DNA from: Pseudoclavibacter terrae
Lineage (GTDB): Bacteria; Actinomycetota; Actinomycetes; Actinomycetales; Microbacteriaceae
DNA length: 64,000 nt
NCBI RefSeq assembly: GCF_008831075.1
Contig: NZ_WBJX01000003.1
Location: 310,001-374,000, forward strand
Reading direction: 5' to 3'
Each line of letters starts with the position of its first letter. The stretch's first letter is position 1. Positions 42,939 to 51,818 of the stretch are shown piece by piece. Made by a program: the position numbers and the translations under genes. The notes below the pieces were generated by a model. The model was not told the origin of the DNA. It did no database searches and saw only the letters and a program-made list of their open reading frames with translations.

Positions 42939-44072
42939 GTGACCGAGACAGCTCCCGCACCCCTGCCACTCAGCGATTCGCACCCCCTCTCTTCCGGCCT
43001 CACGGCCGATGCTCCGCTCATCCGGGCTGCACGCGGTGAGCGCCCCGAGACGCTGCCGGTTTGGTTCATGCGGCAGGCGGGGCGTTCGCTGCCGGAGTAC
43101 CGCGAGCTGCGCAAGGGGATCGAGATGCTCGATTCCTGCCTCCGCCCGGAGCTCGCCGCGGAGATCACACTGCAGCCCGTGCGCCGGCACGGTGTCGACG
43201 CGGCCGTGTTCTTCAGCGACATCGTGGTGCCGCTCAAGCTCATCGGCGAGGCCGTCGACATCGTGCCGGGCACGGGCCCGGTCTTCGAGAATCCGGTGCG
43301 GACCTCGCAGGAGGCGCACGACTTCGCGGCCCGCGTTCGGGAGCGCATCAGTCCCGAGCTGTTCGCACCCATCTCGGAGGCGGTGTCGCTGACGGTCGCG
43401 GAACTCGGGGCGACCCCGCTCATCGGCTTCGCGGGCGCTCCCTTCACGGTCGCCGCGTACGTCGTCGAGGGTGGCCCGTCGAAGGACCATCTCCGCACGC
43501 GCACCCTCATGCAGGCTGACCCCGAGGCGTGGGCTGACCTCTCCGGCGCAATCGCCGAGCTCTCCGCGGCCTTCCTGGAGGCGCAGGTACGGGCCGGCGC
43601 GAGCATCGTGCAGCTGTTCGACTCGTGGGCGGGGTCGCTGAGCCGCGACCGGTACCAGAAGTCGATCGCCGCCTCGAGCGGGCTGGCGCTCGAGCGAGTG
43701 AGAGCCCTGCGCACCCCCGCCGGTGAGCGGGTCCGCACCATCCACTTCGGCGTCGGCACGGCCGAGCTCCTGCCGGACATGCACGCGATCGGCGCCGATG
43801 TCATGGGTGTCGACGACCGCATCACTCTGGATGAGGCCTCGCGTCGCCTCGGCGGCAACGTGCCGCTGCAGGGAAATGTCGACCCAGCCGTGCTCGGCGC
43901 CGGTGACGCGGTGCTCCAGGCGCACGTGCGGGATGTGGTCCGACGGGGCAACTCCGCGCCAGCCCACATCCTCAACCTCGGCCACGGGGTGCCACCTTCC
44001 GCAGACCCCGCCGTCCTGACCGGGCTCGTGGAGTTCGCGCACTCGCTGCCGAATGGCGGTCGGGTCGAGTGA
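42939..44072 (+). CDS. hemE: Uroporphyrinogen decarboxylase HemE
   Basis: A 377-residue TIM-barrel enzyme that converts uroporphyrinogen III to coproporphyrinogen III. The family signature PVWFMRQAGRSLPEYRELR is near residue 40, FFSDIVVPL follows, and GFAGAPFTVAAYVVEGGPSK is the second signature. The GTG at 42939 has GAGAAT 6 bases upstream, a possible leaderless start; upstream in-frame ATGs add a Gly/Arg-rich stretch without family resemblance. Its stop overlaps hemY by four bases. Confidence 0.95.
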   Translation: MTETAPAPLPLSDSHPLSSGLTADAPLIRAARGERPETLPVWFMRQAGRSLPEYRELRKGIEMLDSCLRPELAAEITLQPVRRHGVDAAVFFSDIVVPLKLIGEAVDIVPGTGPVFENPVRTSQEAHDFAARVRERISPELFAPISEAVSLTVAELGATPLIGFAGAPFTVAAYVVEGGPSKDHLRTRTLMQADPEAWADLSGAIAELSAAFLEAQVRAGASIVQLFDSWAGSLSRDRYQKSIAASSGLALERVRALRTPAGERVRTIHFGVGTAELLPDMHAIGADVMGVDDRITLDEASRRLGGNVPLQGNVDPAVLGAGDAVLQAHVRDVVRRGNSAPAHILNLGHGVPPSADPAVLTGLVEFAHSLPNGGRVE

Positions 44073-45499
44073 ACCAGCCACACCCGGAGCAGCCCGAGCT
44101 CCTCGTCATCGGCGGGGGCATCGCGGGGATGCTCGCTGCGAGGCGTGCCGCGAGCCGTGGCGTCCGGGTGCTTCTGGTCGAGGCCGGAGACCAGCTCGGC
44201 GGCATGATCCGCCGTGCCCAGCTCGGCGACCTGCCGATCGACATCGGTGCTGAGGCGTTTGCGACGAAGGGCGGTGCCTTCGCAGCGCTCCTCCAGGAGC
44301 TCGGGATGCTCGACGACGTCGCCGAGCCGCGTGCGCTCGGATCCTGGGTGGTGACGGACGGAACGGCCGCGCCCATGCCGGCGGGGGGACTTCTGGGGAT
44401 CCCAGGTGACGCGTCACTGCTCGACGCCGAGGCTCGATCGGCCGTGCACGCGGCGGTCGGCGACGCAGGCATCGCCGAGCTCGAGCGCGATCGGCTGCTC
44501 CCCCCGGAGATCGGTGCCGACGCGCGCGACCTCGAGGCGCTGGTCCTCGCCCGCATGGGGCCGATCGTGCTCGGAAGGCTCGTCGCGCCGGTCACCCGCG
44601 GCGTCTACTCGCTCGACCCTTCTGACCTCGACCACCGAGTGCTGGTCCCCGGCCTGGCCGATCGACTCCTCGAGCACGGCTCGCTCGCGGGCGCCGTCGC
44701 CGCGCTGCGCAAGAGCGCACCCCCAGGTGCTGCCGTCCGCACCGTCGCAGGCGGGATGCACCGGGTCGTGGCGCTGCTCGAGCGTGAGCTCGCCGAACTC
44801 GGCGTCGAAGTGCGTCTCGGCACGCGCGTCGTCGCCGTGCGCGAGTCCGCGGGGCCGTCTTCCGGTGACGAGTCCTGGAGCGTGGAGCTCGACGACGGCG
44901 CGAGCATGCTGGCGCAGCGCATCCTGTCGACGGTCGCCGTCCCGACATCGGAGCCGGCCTCAGAGGGCGAACGCGCAGTGCCGGCCGAGGTCGTCGCCCT
45001 GCTCGTCCGCGCCCCGCAGCTCGATGCCCGACCCCGCGGAACCGGAGTGCTCGTCGGCGACCCGAGCGCGAGCATCCGCGCCAAGGCGCTCACCCACGTC
45101 ACCGCGAAGTGGGCCTGGCAGGAAACGGCGGCAGGCGCAGGGATGCACGTGCTCCGCCTCTCGTACGGCCCCGAGGTGAGCGGGGGAGCCGAGCCGCTCA
45201 CCGACGGACTCGATGACGACGAGCTTCTCGACCTCGCCTGCGCCGACGCCGCTCGCCTGCTCGGAACCGCGATCGCCGCCGACGATGTCGTGGCCATGGC
45301 GAGGCAGGTCTGGCGTCTTCCAGCGCCCGCGGCACGGCTCGGCCGCGCTGAGACGCTGCGCGGCGCACGCTCGGCGGCGGAGGCGTCGGTCGGTCTCGCG
45401 CTCGCGGGCACCTGGATCGACGGGACGGGGCTTGCGAGCGTCGTGCCTGGTGTGCTCCGTGCGGTCGACGGACTGTTCCCCGCGGACGCACAGGCTTAG
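44069..45499 (+). CDS. hemY: Coproporphyrinogen III oxidase / protoporphyrinogen oxidase family (HemY)
   Basis: A 476-residue FAD enzyme. The dinucleotide fold is at the N-terminus (VIGGGIAGMLAARRAASRG, then VEAGDQLGGMI). The C-terminal LAGTWIDGTGLASVV closes the FAD site. In Gram-positives this enzyme (CgoX) oxidises coproporphyrinogen III to coproporphyrin III, which fits the presence of HemQ and the Fe-S ferrochelatase here. It starts inside the hemE stop (GTGA). A new promoter for the following small genes seems to lie after it. Confidence 0.92.
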   Translation: MNQPHPEQPELLVIGGGIAGMLAARRAASRGVRVLLVEAGDQLGGMIRRAQLGDLPIDIGAEAFATKGGAFAALLQELGMLDDVAEPRALGSWVVTDGTAAPMPAGGLLGIPGDASLLDAEARSAVHAAVGDAGIAELERDRLLPPEIGADARDLEALVLARMGPIVLGRLVAPVTRGVYSLDPSDLDHRVLVPGLADRLLEHGSLAGAVAALRKSAPPGAAVRTVAGGMHRVVALLERELAELGVEVRLGTRVVAVRESAGPSSGDESWSVELDDGASMLAQRILSTVAVPTSEPASEGERAVPAEVVALLVRAPQLDARPRGTGVLVGDPSASIRAKALTHVTAKWAWQETAAGAGMHVLRLSYGPEVSGGAEPLTDGLDDDELLDLACADAARLLGTAIAADDVVAMARQVWRLPAPAARLGRAETLRGARSAAEASVGLALAGTWIDGTGLASVVPGVLRAVDGLFPADAQA

Positions 45500-45596
45500 C
45501 GCGAGTTGAGATGCCGAGCGGGGCTAGGCTTGATTCGTGGCTTCACAGCGCCCGATCGACCGGTCGCGGGCGCACCGGCGAACGATAGGAGTTTTC

Positions 45597-45920
45597 ATGA
45601 AGAAGTTCGTGTTTGTGCTTGGCCTCGGTGCCGGGTACGTCCTCGGGGCTCGCGCGGGACGCAAGCGCTATGAGCAGATCTCCTCGGTCGCGCACACGGT
45701 CTGGGACACCAAGCTCGTCCGCGCCAAGCGCGCCGAGGTCGACGAGATCTCCCGCAAGCTCGCCCCGAAGGTCGCAGACGCGGCCGTCAGCGGCGCGAAG
45801 CTCGTGACCGCGCAGGTCACGAAGGCGGTCAAGGACAACGGCAAGAAGGGCTCCTCCTCGAAGTCGACCCCGCCGGCCCCCACCGGCACGGTCGGCAACC
45901 CGAGCAGCGACGCATCCTAA
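45597..45920 (+). CDS. Small YtxH-like envelope protein
   Basis: A 107-residue protein. Residues 3-20 are hydrophobic (FVFVLGLGAGYVLGARAG), followed by the typical RKRYEQI and a helical, Lys-rich cytoplasmic part. The YtxH/GvpP-like family of stress-associated membrane-anchored proteins looks like this. The ATG at 45597 has AGGAG about 7 bases upstream. In frame upstream a GTG at 45537 sits 6 bases after TAGGCT, so a longer leaderless form (20 extra residues) could also be made. Confidence 0.7.
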   Translation: MKKFVFVLGLGAGYVLGARAGRKRYEQISSVAHTVWDTKLVRAKRAEVDEISRKLAPKVADAAVSGAKLVTAQVTKAVKDNGKKGSSSKSTPPAPTGTVGNPSSDAS

Positions 45921-45950
45921 CCAGCACTCCCAGGAGAGAGCGACACACTC

Positions 45951-46412
45951 ATGTCTGAGTCGTCAGAAAAGACGCCGATCCGCGGGCCCTTCCCCGGCAT
46001 CGGCCGCACGAGGGCCAACCCGAAGTCGAGGGCGAGCCTCGGCACGCTCGTGACCGATGTCCCGAAGCTCCTCACGAAGCTCGTGCGCGACGAGGTCGAG
46101 CAGGGCAAGCGGGAGCTCATCTCGACGGGCACGAAGTACGGCATCGCGGTCGGCCTGTTCGCCGCCGCAGCGTTCTTCGCGCTCACGCTGTGGGCCGTGC
46201 TCGTGACCGCTGCCGTCCTCGGGCTCAACACGGTCTTCGCACCGTGGCTCTCCGCGCTCATCGTGGCAGGCGCGTTCCTGCTGCTCGTCATCGTGCTCGG
46301 CCTCGCCGGCTACGTCGCGCTCAAGCGCGCGGGCAAGCTCGCGCCGGAGCGGACGATCGCCAGCGTCAAGCAGGATGTCAACGCAGTGAAGGGGCTCGGA
46401 CAGTATGAGTGA
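45951..46412 (+). CDS. Phage-holin-like membrane protein (actinobacterial holin family)
   Basis: A 153-residue protein. A basic cytoplasmic start is followed by LLTKLVRDEVEQGKRELI and two membrane segments (about 65-90 and 98-122), then a charged tail. This is the pattern of the 'phage holin family' (Pfam holin superfamily III-like) found in many actinobacterial chromosomes outside phages. It is a housekeeping envelope protein here, not a phage lysis gene: there are no phage genes nearby. Its end overlaps the next gene by 8 bases. Confidence 0.78.
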   Translation: MSESSEKTPIRGPFPGIGRTRANPKSRASLGTLVTDVPKLLTKLVRDEVEQGKRELISTGTKYGIAVGLFAAAAFFALTLWAVLVTAAVLGLNTVFAPWLSALIVAGAFLLLVIVLGLAGYVALKRAGKLAPERTIASVKQDVNAVKGLGQYE

Positions 46413-46701
46413 GCAGAACGGCGAGGCGACCCTCGCGAAGAAGGAAGACAAGCGCAATGACGGCCAGCTGAAGGCCGACATCGAGAAGACCCGGCGAGAG
46501 CTGGCGGCGACGCTCGACGCGATCGAGGTGAAGGTCGACCCGCGCATCCGCGGTCGCGAGCTCCTCAACTCCACGCGACACAGCATCCAGCGCCTGAAGG
46601 AAGACAATCCGCTGCTGCTCGCGGGTCTCGCGACCGGCGCAGCGGTTGTTGTGGCCGGAGGCATCACGGCCGCCGTCACGCTGTACCGCCGCTCGCGCTG
46701 A
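46405..46701 (+). CDS. DUF3618 protein
   Basis: A 98-residue protein. The conserved DUF3618 segment is IEKTRRELAATLDAIEVKVDP (about 27-47), and a membrane segment at about 72-92 (LLAGLATGAAVVVAGGITAAV) anchors the C-terminus. Function is unknown; it usually accompanies the holin-like gene. The ATG overlaps the upstream gene, showing translational coupling. Confidence 0.78.
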   Translation: MSEQNGEATLAKKEDKRNDGQLKADIEKTRRELAATLDAIEVKVDPRIRGRELLNSTRHSIQRLKEDNPLLLAGLATGAAVVVAGGITAAVTLYRRSR

Positions 46702-46750
46702 GCTCTCCGGCGCTCGTCTCTCGCACCCCAAATCATTCCTCGACATTTCG

Positions 46751-46762
46751 TAGAATAGGACC
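46751..46762 (+). promoter_or_regulatory. hemQ promoter (-10) giving a leaderless mRNA
   Basis: TAGAAT at 46751-46756 is followed by six bases and the hemQ ATG at 46763. The stretch upstream is locally AT-rich (46730-46750). Confidence 0.6.
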
Positions 46763-47566
46763 ATGACCCACTCGAACGAGGTCCCGGCTTACGCGGCCGA
46801 GCCCAACGCAACGTCAGCAGTCCCCGCACAGCAAACAGAGCAGGCCGCTCCGGAAGCCCATGCGGGCAACGAAGAGCAGGGTGGGGGCACGACGCTCACG
46901 GAGTACACGATGATCTCCGTGTTCCGTCGCGAGACCCTCAACGAGCTCGTGCTCTCAGGGCGAGACGCCATCAAGGCCGTCGACGAGCTCGACGGCATCG
47001 TGGCCGAGCTCGCCGAGAACGGCGTCAAGGTTCGTGGCTTCTACGATGTCTCCGGGTTCCGCCACGATGGCGAGCTCATGGTGTGGCTCCACGGTGAAGT
47101 GCCGGAGAGCCTGCAGTGGGGCCTGCGACAGATCCGCCGCAGCGAGCTCATCGCACCGCTCACCCCGTCGTGGCAGATCGTGGGCGTGCACCGCGCGGCT
47201 GAGTTCAGCGCGCGCCACATGCCCGCGTACATGCTCGGCAAGGAGCCACGCCAGTGGGTCACCGTGTACCCCTTCGTGCGCTCCTACGAGTGGTACCTGC
47301 TTCCAGAGGATGAGCGTCGCCAGATGCTCGCCGAGCACGGACGCGCGGGCTCGTCCTACACGTCGACGCTCACCAACACGGTCGCCTCGTTCGGCATCAG
47401 CGACTACGAGTGGCTGCTCGCGCTCGAAGACGACAACCTGCTCAACCTCGTCGACATGATGCGCGATCTGCGCCAGACGGATGCCCGGCGCCACGTGCGC
47501 GAGGAGGTGCCGTTCTACACGGGTCGCTTCGTGCAGACCTCCGAGATCGTCGAGGTGCTGCAGTGA
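46763..47566 (+). CDS. hemQ: Coproheme decarboxylase HemQ (ChdC)
   Basis: A 267-residue chlorite-dismutase-family enzyme that converts Fe-coproporphyrin III (coproheme) to heme b using peroxide. Residues 1-40 are a disordered Ala/Gln/Glu-rich extension. The core shows YTMISVFRRE, VRGFYDVSGFRHDGELMVWLH, YPFVRSYEWYLLP with the catalytic Tyr, and the heme-ligand His in MLAEHGRAG. It ends four bases inside hemH. TAGAAT 6 bases before the ATG suggests a leaderless mRNA that starts this part of the heme operon. Confidence 0.95.
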   Translation: MTHSNEVPAYAAEPNATSAVPAQQTEQAAPEAHAGNEEQGGGTTLTEYTMISVFRRETLNELVLSGRDAIKAVDELDGIVAELAENGVKVRGFYDVSGFRHDGELMVWLHGEVPESLQWGLRQIRRSELIAPLTPSWQIVGVHRAAEFSARHMPAYMLGKEPRQWVTVYPFVRSYEWYLLPEDERRQMLAEHGRAGSSYTSTLTNTVASFGISDYEWLLALEDDNLLNLVDMMRDLRQTDARRHVREEVPFYTGRFVQTSEIVEVLQ

Positions 47567-48849
47567 CCGACGTCGCCCCGCGGCAGACCGGCGAGCGCAC
47601 TCCCGGACGCAAGCCCAACCCGGCGACGTTCACGCGCGTCGAGGTCAACGCGGCCGTCAGCGCAGCATCCGACGCCGCCAGGTTCGGGCCGGAGCACACG
47701 ACCGAGCCCGTCGCGTACGACGGCATCCTGCTCGCCTCGTTCGGCGGGCCGGAGGGGCAGGACGAGGTCATCCCGTTCCTGCGCAACGTCACGGCAGGCC
47801 GCGGCATCCCAGACGAGCGGCTCGAGGAGGTGGCCCACCACTACCGGCACTACGGCGGCGTGAGCCCCATCAACGAGCAGAACCGCCAGCTGAAGGCATC
47901 CATCGAGCGAGAGCTCGAGCGACGTGGCATCGACCTGCCCGTCTTCTGGGGCAACCGCAACTCCGAGCCGTACTTCAACGACGTGCTGCTCGACGCTCGA
48001 GAGGCGGGCTGCTCGACGCTCATCGCGATCGCCACGAGCGCCTACTCCTCGTTCTCGAGCTGCCGCCAGTACCGCGAGGACTTCGCGGATGCACTCGAGG
48101 ACTCCGGCCTCGGCGGTCAGCTGACCATCGACAAGGTGCGCGCCTTCTTCGACCACCCCGGCTTCGTAGCGCCGTTCATCGAGGGTGTGCGCGACGCGGT
48201 GCTCAGCCTCGCGCAGGAGGACGCCGAGCTCGACCTCGCCACCGAGGTCGAGGTGCTCTTCACGACGCACTCGGTGCCGATGGCGGACGCCGAGAACTCA
48301 GGCCCTCCTGGTGCCGGTTTCGGCGAGAGCGGCGCCTACGCTGCTCAGCACCTCGCAGTTGCCGAGGTCGTCGCTCTCGCGGCGCAGCAGGAGCTCATCG
48401 AGGACACGACCCTCGCCGGCCGAGTGCCGGAGCAGCTCTCCTGGCAGCTCGTCTACCAGTCGCGCTCGGGACCGCCCTCGCAGCCCTGGCTCGAACCCGA
48501 CATCAACGACGTCATCGAGGAGCTCCCCTCGAAGGGCGTCAAGGCGGTCGTTGTCGTGCCGATCGGCTTCGTCTCCGACCACATGGAGGTGCTCTGGGAC
48601 CTCGACAACGAGGCGAAGGACTCCGCGGCCGATGCGGGCCTCGCGTTTCGCCGGACCCCCACGCCCGGCATCCACGCCAAGTACGTCGAGGGCCTCGTCG
48701 ACCTCGTCCTCGAGCGCCGCGACGCGATCCCCGTCGGGGAGCGTCCGGCGATGACCACCATCGGCCCTTGGTTCGACGTGTGCCGGCCCGGCTGCTGCGC
48801 GAACAAGCGCCTCGGCTTCAAGCCGGCGGTGTCCGGACTCCTGCCGTGA
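47563..48849 (+). CDS. hemH: Coproporphyrin ferrochelatase HemH (CpfC), Fe-S type
   Basis: A 428-residue ferrochelatase that puts iron into coproporphyrin III. It begins with an about 50-residue extension, then DGILLASFGGPEGQDEV and HHYRHYGGVSPINEQ, SAYSSFSSCRQYRED and the catalytic His in FTTHSVP. The four Cys of a [2Fe-2S] cluster are seen as one in SSCRQY and three in VCRPGCCANK at the C-terminus, the actinobacterial arrangement. The GTG at 47563 overlaps the hemQ stop; the stop overlaps hemC. Confidence 0.94.
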   Translation: MTDVAPRQTGERTPGRKPNPATFTRVEVNAAVSAASDAARFGPEHTTEPVAYDGILLASFGGPEGQDEVIPFLRNVTAGRGIPDERLEEVAHHYRHYGGVSPINEQNRQLKASIERELERRGIDLPVFWGNRNSEPYFNDVLLDAREAGCSTLIAIATSAYSSFSSCRQYREDFADALEDSGLGGQLTIDKVRAFFDHPGFVAPFIEGVRDAVLSLAQEDAELDLATEVEVLFTTHSVPMADAENSGPPGAGFGESGAYAAQHLAVAEVVALAAQQELIEDTTLAGRVPEQLSWQLVYQSRSGPPSQPWLEPDINDVIEELPSKGVKAVVVVPIGFVSDHMEVLWDLDNEAKDSAADAGLAFRRTPTPGIHAKYVEGLVDLVLERRDAIPVGERPAMTTIGPWFDVCRPGCCANKRLGFKPAVSGLLP

Positions 48850-49769
48850 CACTCCGGATCGGCACGAGGGGCAGCGCCCTGGCGGTCGCGCAGACGTCGA
48901 CCATGGCGCGGGAGCTCGAGCGCATCACGGGCGAGTCGACCGAGCTCGTGCGCGTGACGACACACGGCGACGTGACCCGCGCGGCGCTCTCGTCACTCGG
49001 CGGCACGGGCGTGTTCGCGAGTGAACTCCGCGACGCACTCCTCGCAGGCGAATGCGACCTCGTCGTCCACTCCCTGAAGGACCTCCCGACGGCCAAGGCC
49101 CCGGGCCTCACCGTCGCCGCCTACCCGGTGCGCGAGGATCAGCGCGACGCGCTCTGCTCGCTCGGCGGCGCATCCGGTCTGACCCTCGAGCAGCTGCCGC
49201 ACGGCGCGAAGGTCGGCACCGGCTCGCCGCGCCGCGTGGCGCAGCTGCTCACGCTGCGACCCGACCTCGAGATCCGCGACATCAGAGGCAACGTCGAGCG
49301 ACGACTCCGCTTCGTGACCGACGGTGAGCTCGACGCCGTGGTGCTCGCCGCGGCAGGCCTGGAGCGCCTCGGGTTCGCCGAGGCGATCACCGAGCGCTTC
49401 GACCTCGAGAGGTTCCCCAACGCCCCCGGCCAGGGATGCCTCGCCATCGAGGTTCGCGACGGCGACACCCCTGCTGGCGTCTCCCGACTCGACGACCCGG
49501 CGGCGCGCGCTGCGGTGCTCGTCGAACGTGGCATTCTCGCGACCCTCGAGGCCGGGTGCGCCGCACCAGTCGGCGCCTCCGCACGATACGCCGACGGAAA
49601 ACTCGAGGCGTGGGCTACCGTGTATGCAGTAGACGGATCTTCGCGGGTCTCCAGCAGGCGTGCCGTGGAGGTCTCCGACCCCCGCGCACTCGATGCCGCC
49701 CAGGCAGAACTGGTCACGCTCATCTCGACGGACCTCTTCGATCAGGGTGCGCTCGCGCTGATGGCCTGA
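48846..49769 (+). CDS. hemC: Porphobilinogen deaminase HemC
   Basis: A 307-residue hydroxymethylbilane synthase. It begins LRIGTRGSALAVAQT, has HSLKDLPT, GTGSPRRVAQL and RGNVERRL in the active site, and the Cys that carries the dipyrromethane cofactor is in LEAGCAAPVGA (about 238). It joins four porphobilinogens into hydroxymethylbilane. The GTG at 48846 overlaps the hemH stop by four bases. hemD follows after 14 bases. Confidence 0.95.
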   Translation: MTLRIGTRGSALAVAQTSTMARELERITGESTELVRVTTHGDVTRAALSSLGGTGVFASELRDALLAGECDLVVHSLKDLPTAKAPGLTVAAYPVREDQRDALCSLGGASGLTLEQLPHGAKVGTGSPRRVAQLLTLRPDLEIRDIRGNVERRLRFVTDGELDAVVLAAAGLERLGFAEAITERFDLERFPNAPGQGCLAIEVRDGDTPAGVSRLDDPAARAAVLVERGILATLEAGCAAPVGASARYADGKLEAWATVYAVDGSSRVSSRRAVEVSDPRALDAAQAELVTLISTDLFDQGALALMA

Positions 49770-49783
49770 ACGGAGGAGCCACG

Positions 49784-50695
49784 ATGGATGCACCGCTGAA
49801 GGGGTGGAAGATCCTCGTGCCCCGTGGAGGCGTCTGGGGTGGCGACGTGGCCGAAGCTGTTCGGGCTCGTTCCGCCTTCCCGATCACCGCCCCTCTCATC
49901 AACTTCGCGAGCCCCAACGAGAGCGATTCGAGGGTGCTGGCCGAGAAGATCCGACTGCTCGAGAGCGGTCACTACAACTGGGTGGCCGTCACGAGCGCCA
50001 CCGCGGCGGACGTCATGCACTCCCTCGGCGTGAAGGTGCCGGACCACACGCTCATCGCGGCGGTGGGGGAGACGACGGCCGCTTCGCTCACGACGGCTGG
50101 CTACCGAGTCGACTTCGTCCCCACGCACGACAACTCTGCGAAGGGCCTGCTTCTCGAGTGGGCCGAGGCGGCGCGCAACCAGCCCCCCATCTCCGTGCTC
50201 TGGCTGCGTTCCGAGGTCGCACGTCCCACGCTGGCCGACGGGCTCGCGAGGCGCGGGCACCTCGTCGACTCGGTCGTCGCGTACCGCACGGTGGGCGTGC
50301 CAGCCGCGGAGAGCATCCAGTACGACATCCGGAACAGTCGGATCCGAGCGATCCTCGTGACGAGCGGTTCCGTGGCCGAGCAGGTCGACAAGCAGTTCTC
50401 GCCCATCCCCGATGAGATCTACCTCGCCGCCATCGGCCCGCGCACCGCGAAGGACGCCAGGCAGCTCGGCCTCCGCGTCGACGTCGTGGCGAAGCAGCGG
50501 TCGGTCGCGTCGCTGCTCGACGGACTCGAATGGCTTGCCAGCGGCAGCGACATGCCCGTGACCGAGGCGATCGATCTCAAAGCGGTCCGGGCACTGGAGG
50601 CGGAATTGCACGCCGAGCACGACAATCAGCCGGTGCCCAAGGAAGACATCCCCGCGCTCGACGAGGGCCGCGGTCAGACTCCAGGTGACCGCTGA
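49784..50695 (+). CDS. hemD: Uroporphyrinogen-III synthase HemD
   Basis: A 303-residue two-domain U3S-like enzyme. Although this family is poorly conserved, ILVPRGGVWGGDVAEAV, WVAVTSATAADVM, LIAAVGETTAASL and YLAAIGPRTAKDARQLGL are characteristic. It closes hydroxymethylbilane to uroporphyrinogen III with inversion of ring D. An acidic/hydrophilic tail of about 40 residues follows. The ATG at 49784 has GGAGGA about 7 bases upstream. Position between hemC and hemB supports the call. Confidence 0.9.
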   Translation: MDAPLKGWKILVPRGGVWGGDVAEAVRARSAFPITAPLINFASPNESDSRVLAEKIRLLESGHYNWVAVTSATAADVMHSLGVKVPDHTLIAAVGETTAASLTTAGYRVDFVPTHDNSAKGLLLEWAEAARNQPPISVLWLRSEVARPTLADGLARRGHLVDSVVAYRTVGVPAAESIQYDIRNSRIRAILVTSGSVAEQVDKQFSPIPDEIYLAAIGPRTAKDARQLGLRVDVVAKQRSVASLLDGLEWLASGSDMPVTEAIDLKAVRALEAELHAEHDNQPVPKEDIPALDEGRGQTPGDR

Positions 50696-50792
50696 GCTGC
50701 AGGATCGCAGCACGGCGCCGGAATCGGAATGAAGGCAGGGTCGGATCGCGGTCGCGAAGCCGACGCTGAACGTTGAGGAAGGACACGATCGC

Positions 50793-51818
50793 ATGATCTC
50801 CCCGAGCCGCAGGCCCCGCCGTCTGCGCCAGAGCGACGCCGTGCGCCGCCAGGTCCGCGAGGTGCGAGTGCACCCGAACGACCTCATCCTGCCCCTGTTC
50901 GTGCGCGAGGGGGTCAGCGAGCCCATCGACATCTCGTCGATGCCCGGCGTGCAGCAGCATTCGCTCGACTCGCTCCGTCGCGCCGTCGACGAGGCGGCGG
51001 GGCTCGGCGTGGGCGGGGTCATGCTCTTCGGTGTTCCGGAGACGCGTGACGCGGTGGGCTCTGGGGCCACCGACCCGAACGGCATCCTCAATGTCGCGGC
51101 TGGAGTGCTCGCGGACGAGTTCGGGGATGCCATCGTCGTGCAGACGGACCTCTGCCTCGACGAGTTCACCGACCACGGGCACTGCGGGGTGCTGGATGCA
51201 GCCGGCCGCGTCGACAACGACGCGACCCTCGAGCGCTACGACGCGATGGCGATCGCGCAGGCAGACGCGGGCGCCGCGATGCTCGGCATGTCCGGGATGA
51301 TGGACGGCCAGGTCGCCAGCGCGCGTGCCGCGCTGGACGCCGCCGGACACACCGATGTTGCGATCGTCGCCTACTCGGCGAAGTACGCATCGGCCTTCTA
51401 CGGTCCATTCCGCGAGGCCGTCGACTCGCAGCTGCAGGGCGATCGCCGCACCTACCAGCTCGACCCGGCGAACCGTCGTGAGGGCATGCGCGAGGCCCTC
51501 ATCGACATCGACGAGGGCGCCGATGTCGTCATGGTGAAGCCTGCGGGCTCGTACCTCGACGTGCTCGCCGACGTCGCCGCCGAGTCGATCGTTCCCGTCT
51601 GGGCCTACCAGGTCAGCGGTGAGTACGCGATGATCGAGGCGGCCGCCGCGAACGGCTGGATCGACCGCGACCGCGCGATCGCCGAATCCATCACCTCCAT
51701 CCGCCGCGCTGGGGCCGATGCCGTGCTCACCTACTACGCGAGCGAGCTCGCGCGCACCCTGAACCTGCAGGCGGGCACTGGAGTGTCGGCGGCCCATGGC
51801 AGAGTGGACGCACGATGA
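50793..51818 (+). CDS. hemB: Delta-aminolevulinic acid dehydratase HemB (porphobilinogen synthase)
   Basis: A 341-residue TIM-barrel enzyme that condenses two 5-aminolevulinates. The two Schiff-base lysines are in [17 protein letters not shown] (about 197) and [12 protein letters not shown] (about 250). The metal segment is [15 protein letters not shown], with two Cys in a pattern that mixes Zn and Mg types. GAGGAAGGA lies about 10 bases before the ATG. It is 97 bases from hemD and overlaps hemL by four bases. Confidence 0.95.
   Translation: MISPSRRPRRLRQSDAVRRQVREVRVHPNDLILPLFVREGVSEPIDISSMPGVQQHSLDSLRRAVDEAAGLGVGGVMLFGVPETRDAVGSGATDPNGILNVAAGVLADEFGDAIVVQTDLCLDEFTDHGHCGVLDAAGRVDNDATLERYDAMAIAQADAGAAMLGMSGMMDGQVASARAALDAAGHTDVAIVAYSAKYASAFYGPFREAVDSQLQGDRRTYQLDPANRREGMREALIDIDEGADVVMVKPAGSYLDVLADVAAESIVPVWAYQVSGEYAMIEAAAANGWIDRDRAIAESITSIRRAGADAVLTYYASELARTLNLQAGTGVSAAHGRVDAR

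Noticed and set aside
45951-46412. Prophage remnant suggested by the holin-like protein
   Set aside because: No other phage genes, attachment sites or composition change; this family is common in actinobacterial chromosomes.
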